Part shown: positions 41,921 to 52,223 of the stretch, piece by piece
Position numbering within the stretch: position 1 is the first letter of the stretch
Layout: each line of letters opens with the position of its first letter
Assembly: GCF_963259705.1 (NCBI RefSeq)
Contig: NC_081852.1
Location: 63,383,500-63,447,499, forward strand
Direction of reading: 5' to 3'
Source: Myotis daubentonii
Lineage: Eukaryota > Chordata > Mammalia > Chiroptera > Vespertilionidae
Length of the DNA stretch: 64,000 nucleotides
Translations under genes and position numbers: made by a program
The notes under the pieces: generated by a model
Databases searched by the model: none
What the model saw: only the letters and a program-made list of their open reading frames with translations
Told to the model about the DNA's origin: nothing

Positions 41921-42022
41921 ATGGCGGCGGCCGCGGCAGCAGTGGCGGTGACGGGGGCGACGGCGGCGACGGCAGCGGCGACGTACAAGGCAGCGGGGGT
42001 GACTCGGGGCAGCTGCCAGGCG
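41880..42022 (+). other. IKZF5: IKZF5 non-coding first exon (approximate 5' end)
   Basis: A GC-rich transcribed leader is inferred to end at the strong donor GCCAGGCG|GTAAGTAG after 42022. The 5' end is uncertain. It contains an upstream ATG at 41921 (see the uORF entry). Whether a second non-coding exon exists before 48866 cannot be told from sequence alone. Confidence 0.65.
41921..42022 (+). promoter_or_regulatory. Upstream ORF in the IKZF5 leader
   Basis: ATG at 41921 is followed by an open frame of Ala codons (MAAAAAAVAVTG...) to the donor at 42022. If exon 1 splices directly to 48866, the frame meets GTG TAA at once and stops after 35 codons, well before the IKZF5 start. It could dampen or regulate translation of the main frame. 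The peptide has no recognised domain. Confidence 0.5.
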
Positions 42023-42237
42023 GTAAGTAGCCGGCTGCTGTCCGAGCCGGCGGCCACACGGCCAAGCCGGACGCCTAAGGAGAGAGGCGGGACGGGAGAG
42101 CCGGTGGGCGGCGGAGCGGCTGATCCGCCCGGAACTCAGCCCAGCCCGGCAGCGGGCGTGGTCGGCGGGTCGGTGGGGTCACGACCCGGGCCCTTTCAGG
42201 ATTTGGGGGGCGGCCTCGTTCTGACCGGTGGGCGTGC

Positions 42238-42388
42238 GGGGGGCGCCCCGAGGTGGCGGTCGTCGGGCGGGGCTCGGAGGCTCGGGTTGAGGGGCGCCCC
42301 GACGTGGCGGCCGTCGGGAGTGGCTCGGGTTGGGGGGCGCCCCGACATGGCGGCCGTCGGGAGGGGCTCGGGTTGGGGGGCGCCGGTG
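42238..42388. repeat. GC minisatellite, three ~50-bp units
   Basis: Units with GGGGCGCCCCGA(C/G)(G/A)TGGCGG and GTCGGGAGGGGCTCGGGTTG. GGGGCGCCCC is palindromic. Confidence 0.9.
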
Positions 42389-43849
42389 GCGTGGGTTCCA
42401 GGCCCGGCGAGGCGCAGTCGCCCAGGTGTCCGCCTCCCGGCCCGGGGAGAAGGGCTCTTGGACCCCCGCCTGCGGGTGGCCGGGCGAGCACCGCGTGTGC
42501 GCCGGTTCCGGGCGAACCGTCCGGAGCGCGAGTGGCCGGGTCGCGACCCGCGGGCTCGGGCCGCGTCGGGGTTTGCGTCCCCCGGCGGCCCGTTTCGGGC
42601 CCTCGCGCGCTGCTTGCTCGGAGCCCAGGGCGGCGGGCGGCGGGCGGCGGGCGCTTTACTCGGTGAGACGGACGCCGGGCGACTTGAACGTGTCTGCGCC
42701 GACGGTTTCCAAAGCTCCGCTCGGTTCTCCGCAAAACGGAGTCTCGGGGACTCCCGGGAACGGCGGTGGCGGTGATGCCTGCCCCGGGCACCCTCAGCGT
42801 CTCGGTTGCCATGGGGAGGGCAGGGGGAGCCCCGATGTGCTCTGATGGGTGGTGGGGGGTTAAACCCCTGCCCACCCGCGTCTCCCCGGGCTGCGTGCTG
42901 TGTTTCTGCGCCCGAGGGGCCGCTTGTCGAGGGGTCCCGTGAACAGGGAAGCTGGTGCCCAGCGTTGAACCCACCGGTTGAGGGGACAGCGGTCCCGGCG
43001 CGTCCTTCCTGGGGGCGGCCGTCGGCGCTGCCTGGTCTTTGCCGTCCGCTCCCTGGTGTCGGCGAGCCGGGCCCAGGGGCTCCGGGCGCCGCGGGACCCG
43101 TGGGTGCGGTGCGCTCTGATGGCAGCGGCGCTGCTGTGCTTCTCTCTGCAGACCTCCCTGCGGCTTTTCCGTCTGAGTTGAAGGTCCCTCCATGGCCGCC
43201 TGCGTCTCCAGAGCACATCGCAGCTCCTCCGCATCTCGTCCATGCTGGAGTGGCGGACCCAGGGGGCGCTGGTCCCGGTGGAGAGGTTAGCCGTGGAGTC
43301 CGCTGTGGAGTGTCTCCTCATCCCTTGTCCTTATTGGGGTTTCGCTGTTCCGTGTTCTGGTTTCCCGGGGCCTCATAATGCCCGTTTGCCTTCAGGAATC
43401 CGTCTTCTGACAGTTCTGTGGTCAGAGGACACGCGTCCCAACTCTCCGAGGCCGTGCTATCCCCACACTCACCAGACCTCACTCGTCAGACTTCTCCGCG
43501 GCCGGCGGCCCGTCGGACGTATGATCTGTCTGAAAGCAAGCACCTGGGTGACCTGCGGTCACTGTAGGTTAGAGGCCTACCTGGCCCCGCATGAAGTCAC
43601 TGCATTGGGCCGCCGCTAAGTATTCTATTCTGTGCTTAGTGACCCTTCTGAAAAAGTGGGCCAGTAAGATAGATGCTCCTCGTCCCTCATCCCGTGTTCT
43701 CAGAATTCTCCTGGAGCCTGGACCAAAGATGGGCTTGGAAGAGAGGCGGGGAAGAGTTTCTTCTGGGCTCATGTTACCTCTGTTCCAGGGGGTGGTGTCT
43801 CCTGGTTGGCATCAGGACGCCGCTGTATTGCTACCTGCTGGCTCAGAGG

Positions 43850-43884
<35 letters not shown>

Positions 43885-45602
43885 GATCAAAACTTCCCGT
43901 TTGTAAAATGAGACTGAAGAAGAAAGATCGGAGGACAACATACAGATAAATGCTGTTCCAGGCACCAAAGGAGGATCAGAGTGGTCACAGTCGCCTGCGC
44001 AGGTAAAGGGGCCGCCGTGTCCTGTGGGACAGGAGAGCTCACTCTCGGGCGGGTCTTCCCTCACCGGGTGCCCAGCCTCCGCCTGGTGTGGAAGAACCTT
44101 ATTTTTGAGCCTGGAATGGCTAGTTTGGCAGAAGCTATTGACATAAAAACAATTGAGGTCTATGCTGGTCAGTTTCTGTGTAGACATGTACCTACATGAA
44201 GTGGAGTCCCCGGTTTAATTTTATTCAGAGGAATCGCAGGGAGGGCTCAGAAGTGTTACAGTAAAGAGTGTCATGGAGTATGGGGAAAATTCTTCTCTCT
44301 GGTTGATATACTTAGATATTAGAAAGAGTAGATCAGGCTTGGAATATACCACCCAAATCTGGTTAGAGTGGACAACTCCTCAATATGTTTCTTTTTCTGA
44401 TGACATCATTTTACACATTGACAGTTTGTGTAAGTTTTTTTGGCCAACAAGCTCCAAGGTATTGAATTCATGGCCAGTAGAAAAGAAACTTTTAATAAAA
44501 ACATAGTTTGCTGATTTCCAAAGTAGATTTCTATGTTATTTTTGCAAAGGTTTTAAAATTTATTAGTGTTTTAGAGGCATTTCCAGATATCAGTTCATTT
44601 GTGGAGTTCTTAGATTAAACTTTTAGTCCTGAGCCTATTGATTACTTTATTAAAGACAGAAAGATGGTTTGGTATAAAATATATTTCCTTTCAGCATCAG
44701 GAAGCTTTCTGTTTCAGAATTAGTGTTCATTTTCTGTTTTTTGTGCTTAGATAGACTGACGTGAGCTAGAGAAACCTGGGTCTTGAACCAAAGACTCCGT
44801 TCAGATTTAGGCATCTTTCATCCCAGGCATTAAAGCTGTGCAAGGACCTGCCATGCTGTGCACGCGCCAGGGTATGTGCGTGTCTGTGTGTATGTATGTT
44901 GGGGGGGGGGGGGTGTAGGACTAAGGTTATAAGCCATAGCAATATGTTAAAAACTAAAAGTGGTTTTCTCGTGTTTACGACGTTATTTTCCTTGTCCCAT
45001 TGGCATCCCTAGCCTTGGGATTTGTTTTAAGCCCATCATGCATTGTGACTGAGTCAGCACACAGTGAGTGGCAGGGAAAAGAGTGACATTTACAGCATGA
45101 CAGTGCCCGTCGGAACGTGCCAGCACCTCTGTGATCAGGCTCGCTGGGGCTCTTCAATCTGGAGACGCCCGTATGAAAGGGTCGTTGCTTCTGCTGGCAC
45201 GCTGGCAGCCTCCTGCGTTTTTCTGCTTTTCACATGTGCCCTAGCAGTGTTGTGCTTTCCAGTTGGGATTGGGTAAGGTTCATCTTGCTTATTGAAGCCC
45301 GTCAGAGCACATTCAGGTATTTTCCAGTGGAAACAGCAGTTTTCCTATGAATTGATTGGCTAGAGGTGATGCTAAGTTGCCAGGTAAATACCAGGATTTC
45401 TTTCTTAATTATAACTTTTACAATTAGAACACAGACAGCTTTAGGGCCTTACCACTTTTACAATTTAAAAAATAATTCCCCGATCCTCCTCCTCCTCACC
45501 TTCATCATCATCATCTTTTATTTCCCAATCCTCGTACCTTTTTTTTTTCTTTTTTTATTGTGGGGGGTCTCTATTCCAGAACTATGTTGAATAGCAGTAG
45601 CA

Positions 45603-45697
45603 CAATACAATATACAGATGATGTACTATAGAATTGTACCCCTAAAACTTGTATAATTTTATTAACCAGTGTCACCCCCAAAAATTCAATTTAAAGC
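45603..45697 (+). mobile_element. 5'-truncated L1 3' end with 12-bp target-site duplication
   Basis: GTACTATAGAATTGTACCCC, TGTATAATTTTATTAACCAG and GTCACCCCCAAAAATTCAAT match the L1 3' end common in laurasiatherian mammals. ATAGCAGTAGCA is duplicated at 45591-45602 and 45698-45709. Confidence 0.8.
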
Positions 45698-45742
45698 ATA
45701 GCAGTAGCAATAGCAAGTATTCTTGTCTTCTTGATTCTAGAG

Positions 45743-45941
45743 CAGGGGTGGGGAACACCGGCCCGCGGGCCACGTAAGGCCAGAGAAATCTTTCGGTCTG
45801 GCCCTGCCAAGGCGTTAGGGGGGAGTTAATTAGGTGTTTGGCCAAATAGAGCAGCTAATTTTTAAGTTAATAATTTTGTATGGCCCTCGAATGATGTAAA
45901 GATCCAAATGGCTCTGAACAAAAGAAAGGTTCCCTCCCCTG
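45743..45941. mobile_element. hAT-type MITE (199 bp)
   Basis: Ends CAGGGGTGGGGAAC and, reversed, CAGGGGAGGGAACC. Flanks TTCTAGAG (45735-45742) and CTCTAAAG (45942-45949) fit the hAT preference nTCTAGAn. No coding capacity. Confidence 0.85.
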
Positions 45942-46427
45942 CTCTAAAGCAGTGCCTCTACATTCTCTCCCTGGATTGTGATGTGGTTTTGGACGATCCC
46001 CTGGTCGGCTTGAAGTTTAGACTTTCTGAAATGGGTTCTGCAGGTCCTGCTGTTGTTTTCTGCACTGGGTCGCATTGACACCCGAGCAGTCTGATTGCTT
46101 TCCTATGTGGGTGCACTGCCTTCTCTCTAGACAGTGTTGTATAGTTTTCTTTGTCTTTGAGATTTTTAAATTTCACAATAATGTGTCTAAGTGTTATCGT
46201 ATATAATATTTTACACTCTGACCTCATTCAATATGAAAGACCTCTAATTCTGGACATTTCTTGATCATTGTTTTTAAAAAACCATTTCTTGTTTATTTTT
46301 CTGTTTCTGGAACTCATTCTACACCTCTGTCTGCTATATTTCTTACATTTTCATGTATATTTTTACAGTTCTCCCCACCCCTCTGTGCTTTGGTTTTATT
46401 GAGATATAACATTATTATATACTAGAG

Positions 46428-46581
46428 ACCCGATACACGAAATTTGTGCAAGAGTAGGCCTTCCTTCCCCCAGCTGTCAGCACCGGCTTCACTCTGGCAC
46501 TCAGGACCCAGGCTTCCCTCGCAGCCCCAGCTTCATCTGGAAGGTCCCATCTAAACAGCATATTATGCTTTTATTATTATA
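46428..46581 (+). mobile_element. Helitron-like element, short internally deleted copy
   Basis: Starts TATACTAGAGACCCGATACAC and ends GCATATTATGCTTTTATTATTATAG; both ends match those of the next element, so the interior is deleted. Orientation assumed from the ACTAGAGG start. Confidence 0.72.
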
Positions 46582-46582
46582 G

Positions 46583-47467
46583 ACTAGAGGCCCAGTGCAC
46601 AAAATTCGTGCATGGGTACTGTCCCTAGGCCTGGCCAGTGATCAAAGCACGAATGTCTGGTGCGGAAGGGCAGGTCCTAGCTGACCTCTGGGCCCTGGGC
46701 AGCACCTGGACCCACAGGCCCTCATGCACTCCCCTCCACCTGAGTCCCCTCGCCTGAGTCCCCTCACCCGAGTCCCCATGCGGAGATGGGGTGGACGCTG
46801 CAGGCTGGGGCACAGCACGGGCCTCTGGGCTGCCCAGCGGTGCCACGTGGAAGCCAGGTGGGCAGCGCGCTCTCTCCCAGCTGGCCTCACAGACCAGTTC
46901 CTATGCGAACCCACTGGGAGCCCGACCAGCCCCTGTGGTCCCAGTGGCTGCGGCCGGCTCACCTGGAAGAGGCTGTGAGGGTGTGGGGCGGGCTCCTGTG
47001 GGCGCCTGGCACCTGAGTGTGGGGACTTTCCCGACATCCTGAGGGAGGGTAGCATGGGGAGTGAGAGCGAGCTCCGTGGACACCCCGCATCTCGCCATCT
47101 GTGGGGCCATCATCTGGGCCAGGCCCCCCACCCAGCTCCCTCAGCTCCTGGGAGCCGTGTGGCGGCCCCGCCCCCTGCCGCTGCCACTGGTCACCATCTG
47201 TGGGGCGATCAGGGGGCGATTGTTCCTGGCTCGCACCTGCCTTGGCCTGGTGCTGCTCGCTCACTGCTTCCCCATCCCACTACGGTCCTGCTCTCATTGG
47301 CGCCCATTAGGGCCGACAGCACCTCCTCTGCCGCCTGCTGCCAACATCCTGTCACTGACGCCCGCCATGTTCCGTGCCTCCCCCTGGTGGTCAGCATATG
47401 TCATAGCTAGTGGTCGAACTCCCAGTCAAGGGGATAATTTGCATATTGGGCTTTTATTATATAGGAT
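46583..47467 (+). mobile_element. Helitron-like (Helibat-type) non-autonomous element
   Basis: Starts ACTAGAGGCCCAGTGCACAA with the palindrome-like AAATTCGTGCAT, and ends GATAATTTGCATATTGGGC and TTTTATTATATAGGAT. The GC-rich interior includes CCTGAGTCCCCTCGCCTGAG repeats and no long conserved frame. The family is recognised from vesper bats. No Rep/helicase is encoded. Confidence 0.8.
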
Positions 47468-48139
47468 TGTTCTTGATCTTATTCTTAATCTTTTTCATTG
47501 AGGCTGACTGACTCATCTTGTTTTTCTAACCAAAGGGCAAATTTTAAAGGACAGATAATCGGTAGATTCAACTGCAGTCACAAAACAAATAGAAATACAA
47601 CGACACAGTGACTAGGAAACAGAACCGGCCCAAGGAAACAGCAGCGGAAACAGTCCTGGCCGTTAGTTAGTTCCTACGGCCACGGCCGCACGCTGTGTGG
47701 TCAGATCATCTGTAGTCGTAAGTAGTCAAGGGTTAGTGTTTCCAGTCGATTCCTAGTTAATCAATTAAAATAGGAGTTTTTGTTCTTAAAATGTTGCTCA
47801 AGCTTTTGTTAATTGGAAAATACTTTTATAGAACCCTCCCACTTCACAGCCTTTGGCCTGTGCATAAAAGTGTTTTTACTGGAAGAAAAGACTTTTTGCC
47901 TTTTAGGTGCTAGACTTCCTCGTTCTGTTCTTACTAGAAAACATTTTGGTGATCTGATTTGTGGATTTGGGCCATAAACCTATGGCAGGAGCAGTTTAGT
48001 TTGCGATTACAAAATCTCCCATTCTTACCCCCCCATGGGCTGATGGGTGCGTGGGCTGATGGGTGGTGGTAGAGGTGGGTTTGGATTTCAATGGCAGGGG
48101 TGGGGGGAAGCAGCCCATAGGCCGAGCCCGGCTCAGAGC

Positions 48140-48520
48140 CTGTTTTTGTGGTTTTATTGAAACGCAGGCCTACTCATTCATTTACGTATTGTGTGTGGCT
48201 GCCGTTCGCTACAGTGACAGAGGTCAATAGTTTTGACAGAGATTGTGTGACCTGAAAAGCCTAAATATTCACTGTTGGGACTTTGACAGAAAGGTTGCAC
48301 CCCTGTTCTAGACCACCTATTCCTGGAGGACTCATTCGCGTGACCCCTATCACTCAGAGCCTTTGCTGTGTCCCTCGCTGTTTCAATGTAAATTAAATAA
48401 AATTTAAAACTGTCATTTGTAGTAGCCACATTCCAAGTGCTCAGTGGCTGCGTGCGGCCGCATTGGGTATGGCAGGTCTGTAGCATGCCCAGCATCCAGA
48501 AACCTCGGCAGCCCTGCTGA
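48140..48520. repeat. Ancient hAT (Charlie/MER-type) fragments
   Basis: TGGTTTTATTGAAACGCAGG, TTTACGTATTGTGTGTGGC and AAGGTTGCACCCCTG resemble an old mammal-wide hAT element. 48400-48480 (AAATTAAATAAAATTTAAAA, AGTAGCCACATTCCAAGTGC) looks like a second one. Confidence 0.6.
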
Positions 48521-48865
48521 GCCACTTGATGTCTTCACTGTCTCCACTGACAATCCCTGATGATGTGCCTATTTCTTTCATCTGGACTTTTTCCCCCTTT
48601 TTTCTTCATTTTCTGTCTTTGTAATTTCCTTCCATCCTCTAAGACTTAAGTTGGAATCCCAGTGATTTAAGTATTAACTCTATTACTTTCCCACCGTTTT
48701 GTGTGTGTCTCGTCCAGTTCCCCAGGAAGGTGACACGTCTGTAACGGCAGGGACTGTGTCCTCTGTGGCCCTGCTTAGTGCCTTGCAGTCGTGCTGTGTC
48801 GCTGTGGTGTTTTGCTGTGTGCTGGCTCTCCCTAATAGTGTGTAATTATTTCAGTGTCCCCCCAG

Positions 48866-49046
48866 GTGTAACGACCTGTAAACTTTAAAAACAAGCCACA
48901 CAAAACAAACAAGATGGGCGAGAAGAAGCCAGAGCCTCTGGACTTCGTGAAGGATTTCCAGGAGTACCTGACCCAGCAGACCCACCACGTGAACATGATC
49001 TCGGGATCAGTGAGCGGGGACAAGGAGGCAGAGGCTCTTCAGGGAG
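48866..49046 (+). CDS. IKZF5: IKZF5 coding exon A, with 48 nt of leader
   Basis: The acceptor is probably CCCCCCAG|GTGTAACG (exon from 48866); a second AG lies at 48853-48854. The start codon is 48914. It encodes residues 1-44 (MGEKKPEPLDF to KEAEALQG) plus one base of Ala45. Donor GGGAG|GTAGAC. Confidence 0.93.
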
Positions 49047-52000
49047 GTAGACTCACCTAATACTCTCACTAACTCCCTCTTTATAAATAGTCATGTTTGT
49101 CATGCTGTCCACACCATTATTCCCTTATGCAAATCATTCCGTTTTTTCCCGCAAAGACACAGGGCAGCTTTCTTCTTTCTTTGAACATGTCAGCTGTTTG
49201 TGAGTGAGCCCACGGGCTTCACACGGCCTCGGACGATGAGAGCTCTCATGCCCTCCCTGTCCTCCAGCTTCTCTAACTGACAAGAGACACAGGCACCCAA
49301 CCCACTCAGTGCACAAAGGACCAGCCATTAGGGATTCTGGATTAGGGCTGAAACACGGGGGATTTTGGTTTCTTCTCTCAAAACGAAGAAAGGGTGATGT
49401 TTAGCCACCCGGGAGGAGAAACTAGGACGGAGAAAGCAGCTGCCCGCTGCAGACAGACTGTCTGTCTAGTTTGCTCACCACACACTGGAGACGGATTCTG
49501 ACCTCACTCAGGCCCGCACACCACAGCCTGTGAGCCCCTCTGGACTGCCAGCCCTTTATTTCTGTATGACCTGCAAGCTAAGAGTGGTTTCTACAGTTAA
49601 AGATGGTTGGAGACAATTAGAAGAAGGTCATAACGTGAAAATCATGAAATTCAAACTCCAGCTTCCGTAAATAAAGTTTTATTGAAATACAGCCACACTT
49701 GCTTGTTTACATTTTTCTGTATCTGTGCTACAACTGCAGAGTTGAGTAGTTGTGATAGAAACCATGTGGCCCCACAGCCTGAAGGATTTGCTGTCGAGCC
49801 TTATAGGAGAAGGTGCCTGGCCCCTGACCTAGATGGTCTATGGCCTTGTAGTCAAGGGACTAGCAGCAGAGACCTGGGAGCTTGTTAGAAGTGCAGACTG
49901 TCAGGCCAATCCACAGCTCCCCGAGGGATTCGTACACACATCAAGTTTAGAGAGTCCCTGGCTGGGGCAGCAGGAGGGAGGGAGGGAGGGACGGAGGGAG
50001 GGACGGGGGGACGGAGGGACGGAGGGACGGAGGTGCTGAGCCCCAGGCCTCCGGTGCAGTGGTGCTGCTGGATGTTGGACTTGCACCAGCAGCAAAATCA
50101 CGTCTCTTCCCTGGGCGGGGTGCCGCTTGAGTTCCTCACGGCAGCACTGCTGCCTCCTGGGGATGGGCTGGAAGGGCTTTCCCTGGAAGCCGTAGGAATA
50201 GCATGTCCCTGCAGACACTCTAGTGTGCAGGTTGCTGGGCTGGGATTGAGGGGCCAGGGCTGGCCCCAGCATTTGCTGGTTTTCCTGTTATGAACGCTTG
50301 CCCTGTTTCCTTATACAAAGAAGTAGTCGGATTAGGTTAAGAGCCAAGAGCCAAAGACCTTTTAGCTCTCCAAGTCCTACAGTTCCAGCATTCAGAGGAA
50401 TCTAATACAATATTTTTATGTGCTTAATTAGAAGATTAGGATCCTAAATGCACCCCAGCATCTAGGACGTCTGTACAACTGAGTGGAACAGCGCAAAACT
50501 CAGCGTTGATTGGTTTAGGCTAAAGCGAGCAGAGTAGGATCTGGGAGATTTCGTGACTTCCAGTTAATTTCTAGAGGTGGCTGGAAACTTAAACGTGTAT
50601 CTGCGTGGTCACTACTCACTCCCCTCTGTCTCCTCTCTGTCAAACAAGGGCAGCACCCTGATCTCTCCACAGACGCATGGTGAGGACTGACAGCATTTGT
50701 GAGTCAGCGCAGTAAACTGTGATCTTAGGAAAGGTTTTGTGCTACTTCGGACTGCGCTGCTACATTGAGTTGCCTCTGAGATGCATACTTTCTCTTGCTG
50801 TTCTTGGTTTATAGCTGGGACAGATGGCGATCAGAATGGACTTGACCACCCATCTGTTGAAGTTTCCCTGGATGAAAACTCAGGAATGTTAGTAGATGGC
50901 TTCGAAAGGACCTTCGATGGGAAGCTCAAGTGTCGTTATTGCAACTATGCCAGCAAAGGGACAGCCCGGCTTATCGAACACATCAGAATCCACACAGGTA
51001 ACAGACGGGCGAGGAGCGCGCTTCTGGAGGCAGGAGAGGGGCCAAGGAGGGCAGGCTGACCTGTGGTATAAGTAGTGCTGATAGTTTAAAAATGAAGGTT
51101 GACGTAAGGTTTGAATAGATGGGAAGTACTGTATTTTTACAAAGTGATAGCATAACAACATGCACCCAGGAAGTGAGGCCCCTTGGAAAGCTTCCCCGTC
51201 CTCGGCCATCTTCCTCCTGCTCCAGATCATCTCTCAACCTCTGTCTTGCCATTTCTCCCCCATTTTTCTTTTGAAACAGGTGAAAAACCTCATAGATGTC
51301 ACTTATGTCCATTTGCCTCTGCTTACGAGCGTCACCTGGAAGCCCATATGCGTTCCCATACAGGAGAAAAACCATATAAATGTGAATTGTGTTCCTTCCG
51401 CTGCAGCGATCGAAGCAACCTGTCCCATCATCGACGGCGCAAGCATAAGATGGTGCCAATCAAAGGTGCGAGGTCTTCCTTAAGCAGCAAGAAAATGTGG
51501 GGCGTTTTACAGAAGAAAACCAGCAACCTGGGCTACAGCAGAAGAGCACTCATCAACTTAAGTCCGCCCTCCATGGTGGTTCAGAAGCCAGACTACCTTA
51601 ACGATTTCACCCATGAAATCCCCAACATCCAGACGGACTCCTATGAAAGTATGGCGAAAAGCACCTCCACTGGGGGCCTACCCAGGGACCCCCAAGAACT
51701 CCTGGTCGACAACCCCCTCAATCAGCTCTCCACTCTCGCAGGGCAGTTGTCCAGCCTGCCCCCCGAAAACCAGAACCCCGCGTCCCCCGACGTCGTGCCC
51801 TGCCCGGACGAGAAGCCTTTCCTGCTGCAGCAGCCCTCGGCCCAGGCAGTGGTTTCTGCCGTGGCCGCAAGTATTCCTCAGAGCGCCTCCCCCACCAGCC
51901 CCGAGCCTCGGCCGCCCCAGAGCCAGAGGAACTACAGTCCCGTGGCAGGTCCCAGCAGCGAGCCCAGTGCCCACACGAGCACCCCGAGCATAGGAAACAG

Positions 52001-52223
52001 CCAGCCGAGCACGCCCGCACCGACCCTGCCGGCCCAGGACCCGCAGCTCCTGCACCACTGCCAGCACTGTGACATGTACTTTGCCGACAACATCCTCTAC
52101 ACCATTCACATGGGATGCCACGGGTATGAGAACCCTTTCCAGTGCAACATCTGCGGATGCAAATGCAAAAACAAGTACGACTTCGCCTGTCACTTTGCAA
52201 GAGGGCAGCATAACCAGCACTGA
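48914..52223 (+). CDS. IKZF5: IKZF5 (Pegasus), Ikaros-family zinc-finger transcription factor (3 coding exons)
   Basis: Nuclear DNA-binding protein of the Ikaros family, which dimerises through carboxy-terminal fingers. Coding exons: 48914-49046, 50815-50997, 51280-52223. GT-AG junctions and phases give 419 residues, the human length. C2H2 fingers: ZF1 C84-H104, ZF2 C112-H132, ZF3 C140-H161 with TGEKP linkers (DNA binding), then C-terminal ZF4 (C366, C369, H382, H386) and ZF5 (C394, C397, H410, H416). A Pro/Ser-rich linker covers about 200-350. The start MGEKKPEPLDF matches the known amino terminus. The gene pairs head-to-head with ACADSB and converges on PSTK. The sequence is almost identical to the recalled human protein, with substitutions mainly in the linker. 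Confidence 0.98.
49663..49840. repeat. Ancient hAT (Charlie/MER-type) fragment
   Basis: AAATAAAGTTTTATTGAAAT, ACAGCCACACTTGCTTGTTT and GCAGAGTTGAGTAGTTGTGA; same family as 48140-48308, same orientation. Confidence 0.65.
49974..50034. repeat. GGAGGGAC-type purine-rich simple repeat
   Basis: Seven to eight imperfect units; the GGGAGGGAGGG start is a quadruplex candidate. Confidence 0.9.
50815..50997 (+). CDS. IKZF5: IKZF5 coding exon B
   Basis: Acceptor GTTTATAG|CTGGGAC and donor CACACAG|GTAACA. Encodes residues 45-105 and the first base of Gly106: an acidic stretch, then zinc finger 1 (CRYCNYASKGTARL...). The intron falls in the linker between fingers 1 and 2. Confidence 0.97.
51280..52223 (+). 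CDS. IKZF5: IKZF5 terminal coding exon
   Basis: Acceptor TTGAAACAG|GTGAAAAAC. Encodes residues 106-419: fingers 2 and 3, the Pro/Ser-rich region and the two C-terminal dimerisation fingers, ending ARGQHNQH then TGA at 52221-52223. Confidence 0.98.

Larger units (their letters stand above)
42023..48865 (+). other. IKZF5 leader intron (6.8 kb)
   Basis: Begins in CpG-dense DNA with a GC minisatellite (42238-42388), then AT-rich DNA from 43.9 kb. Holds a (GT)n tract at 43853-43881, an L1 scrap, a hAT MITE, two Helitron-like elements and an old hAT fragment. Confidence 0.75.
49047..50814 (+). other. IKZF5 intron between coding exons A and B
   Basis: 1.77 kb with another copy of the old hAT repeat at 49663-49840 and a GGAGGGAC-rich tract at 49974-50034. 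Confidence 0.9.

Noticed and set aside
42075..43193. A 372-codon minus-strand open frame (and a 340-codon overlapping one)
   Set aside because: Same CpG island effect; Pro/Arg-rich with repeats from the 50-bp minisatellite, and no conserved motif or plausible exon ends.
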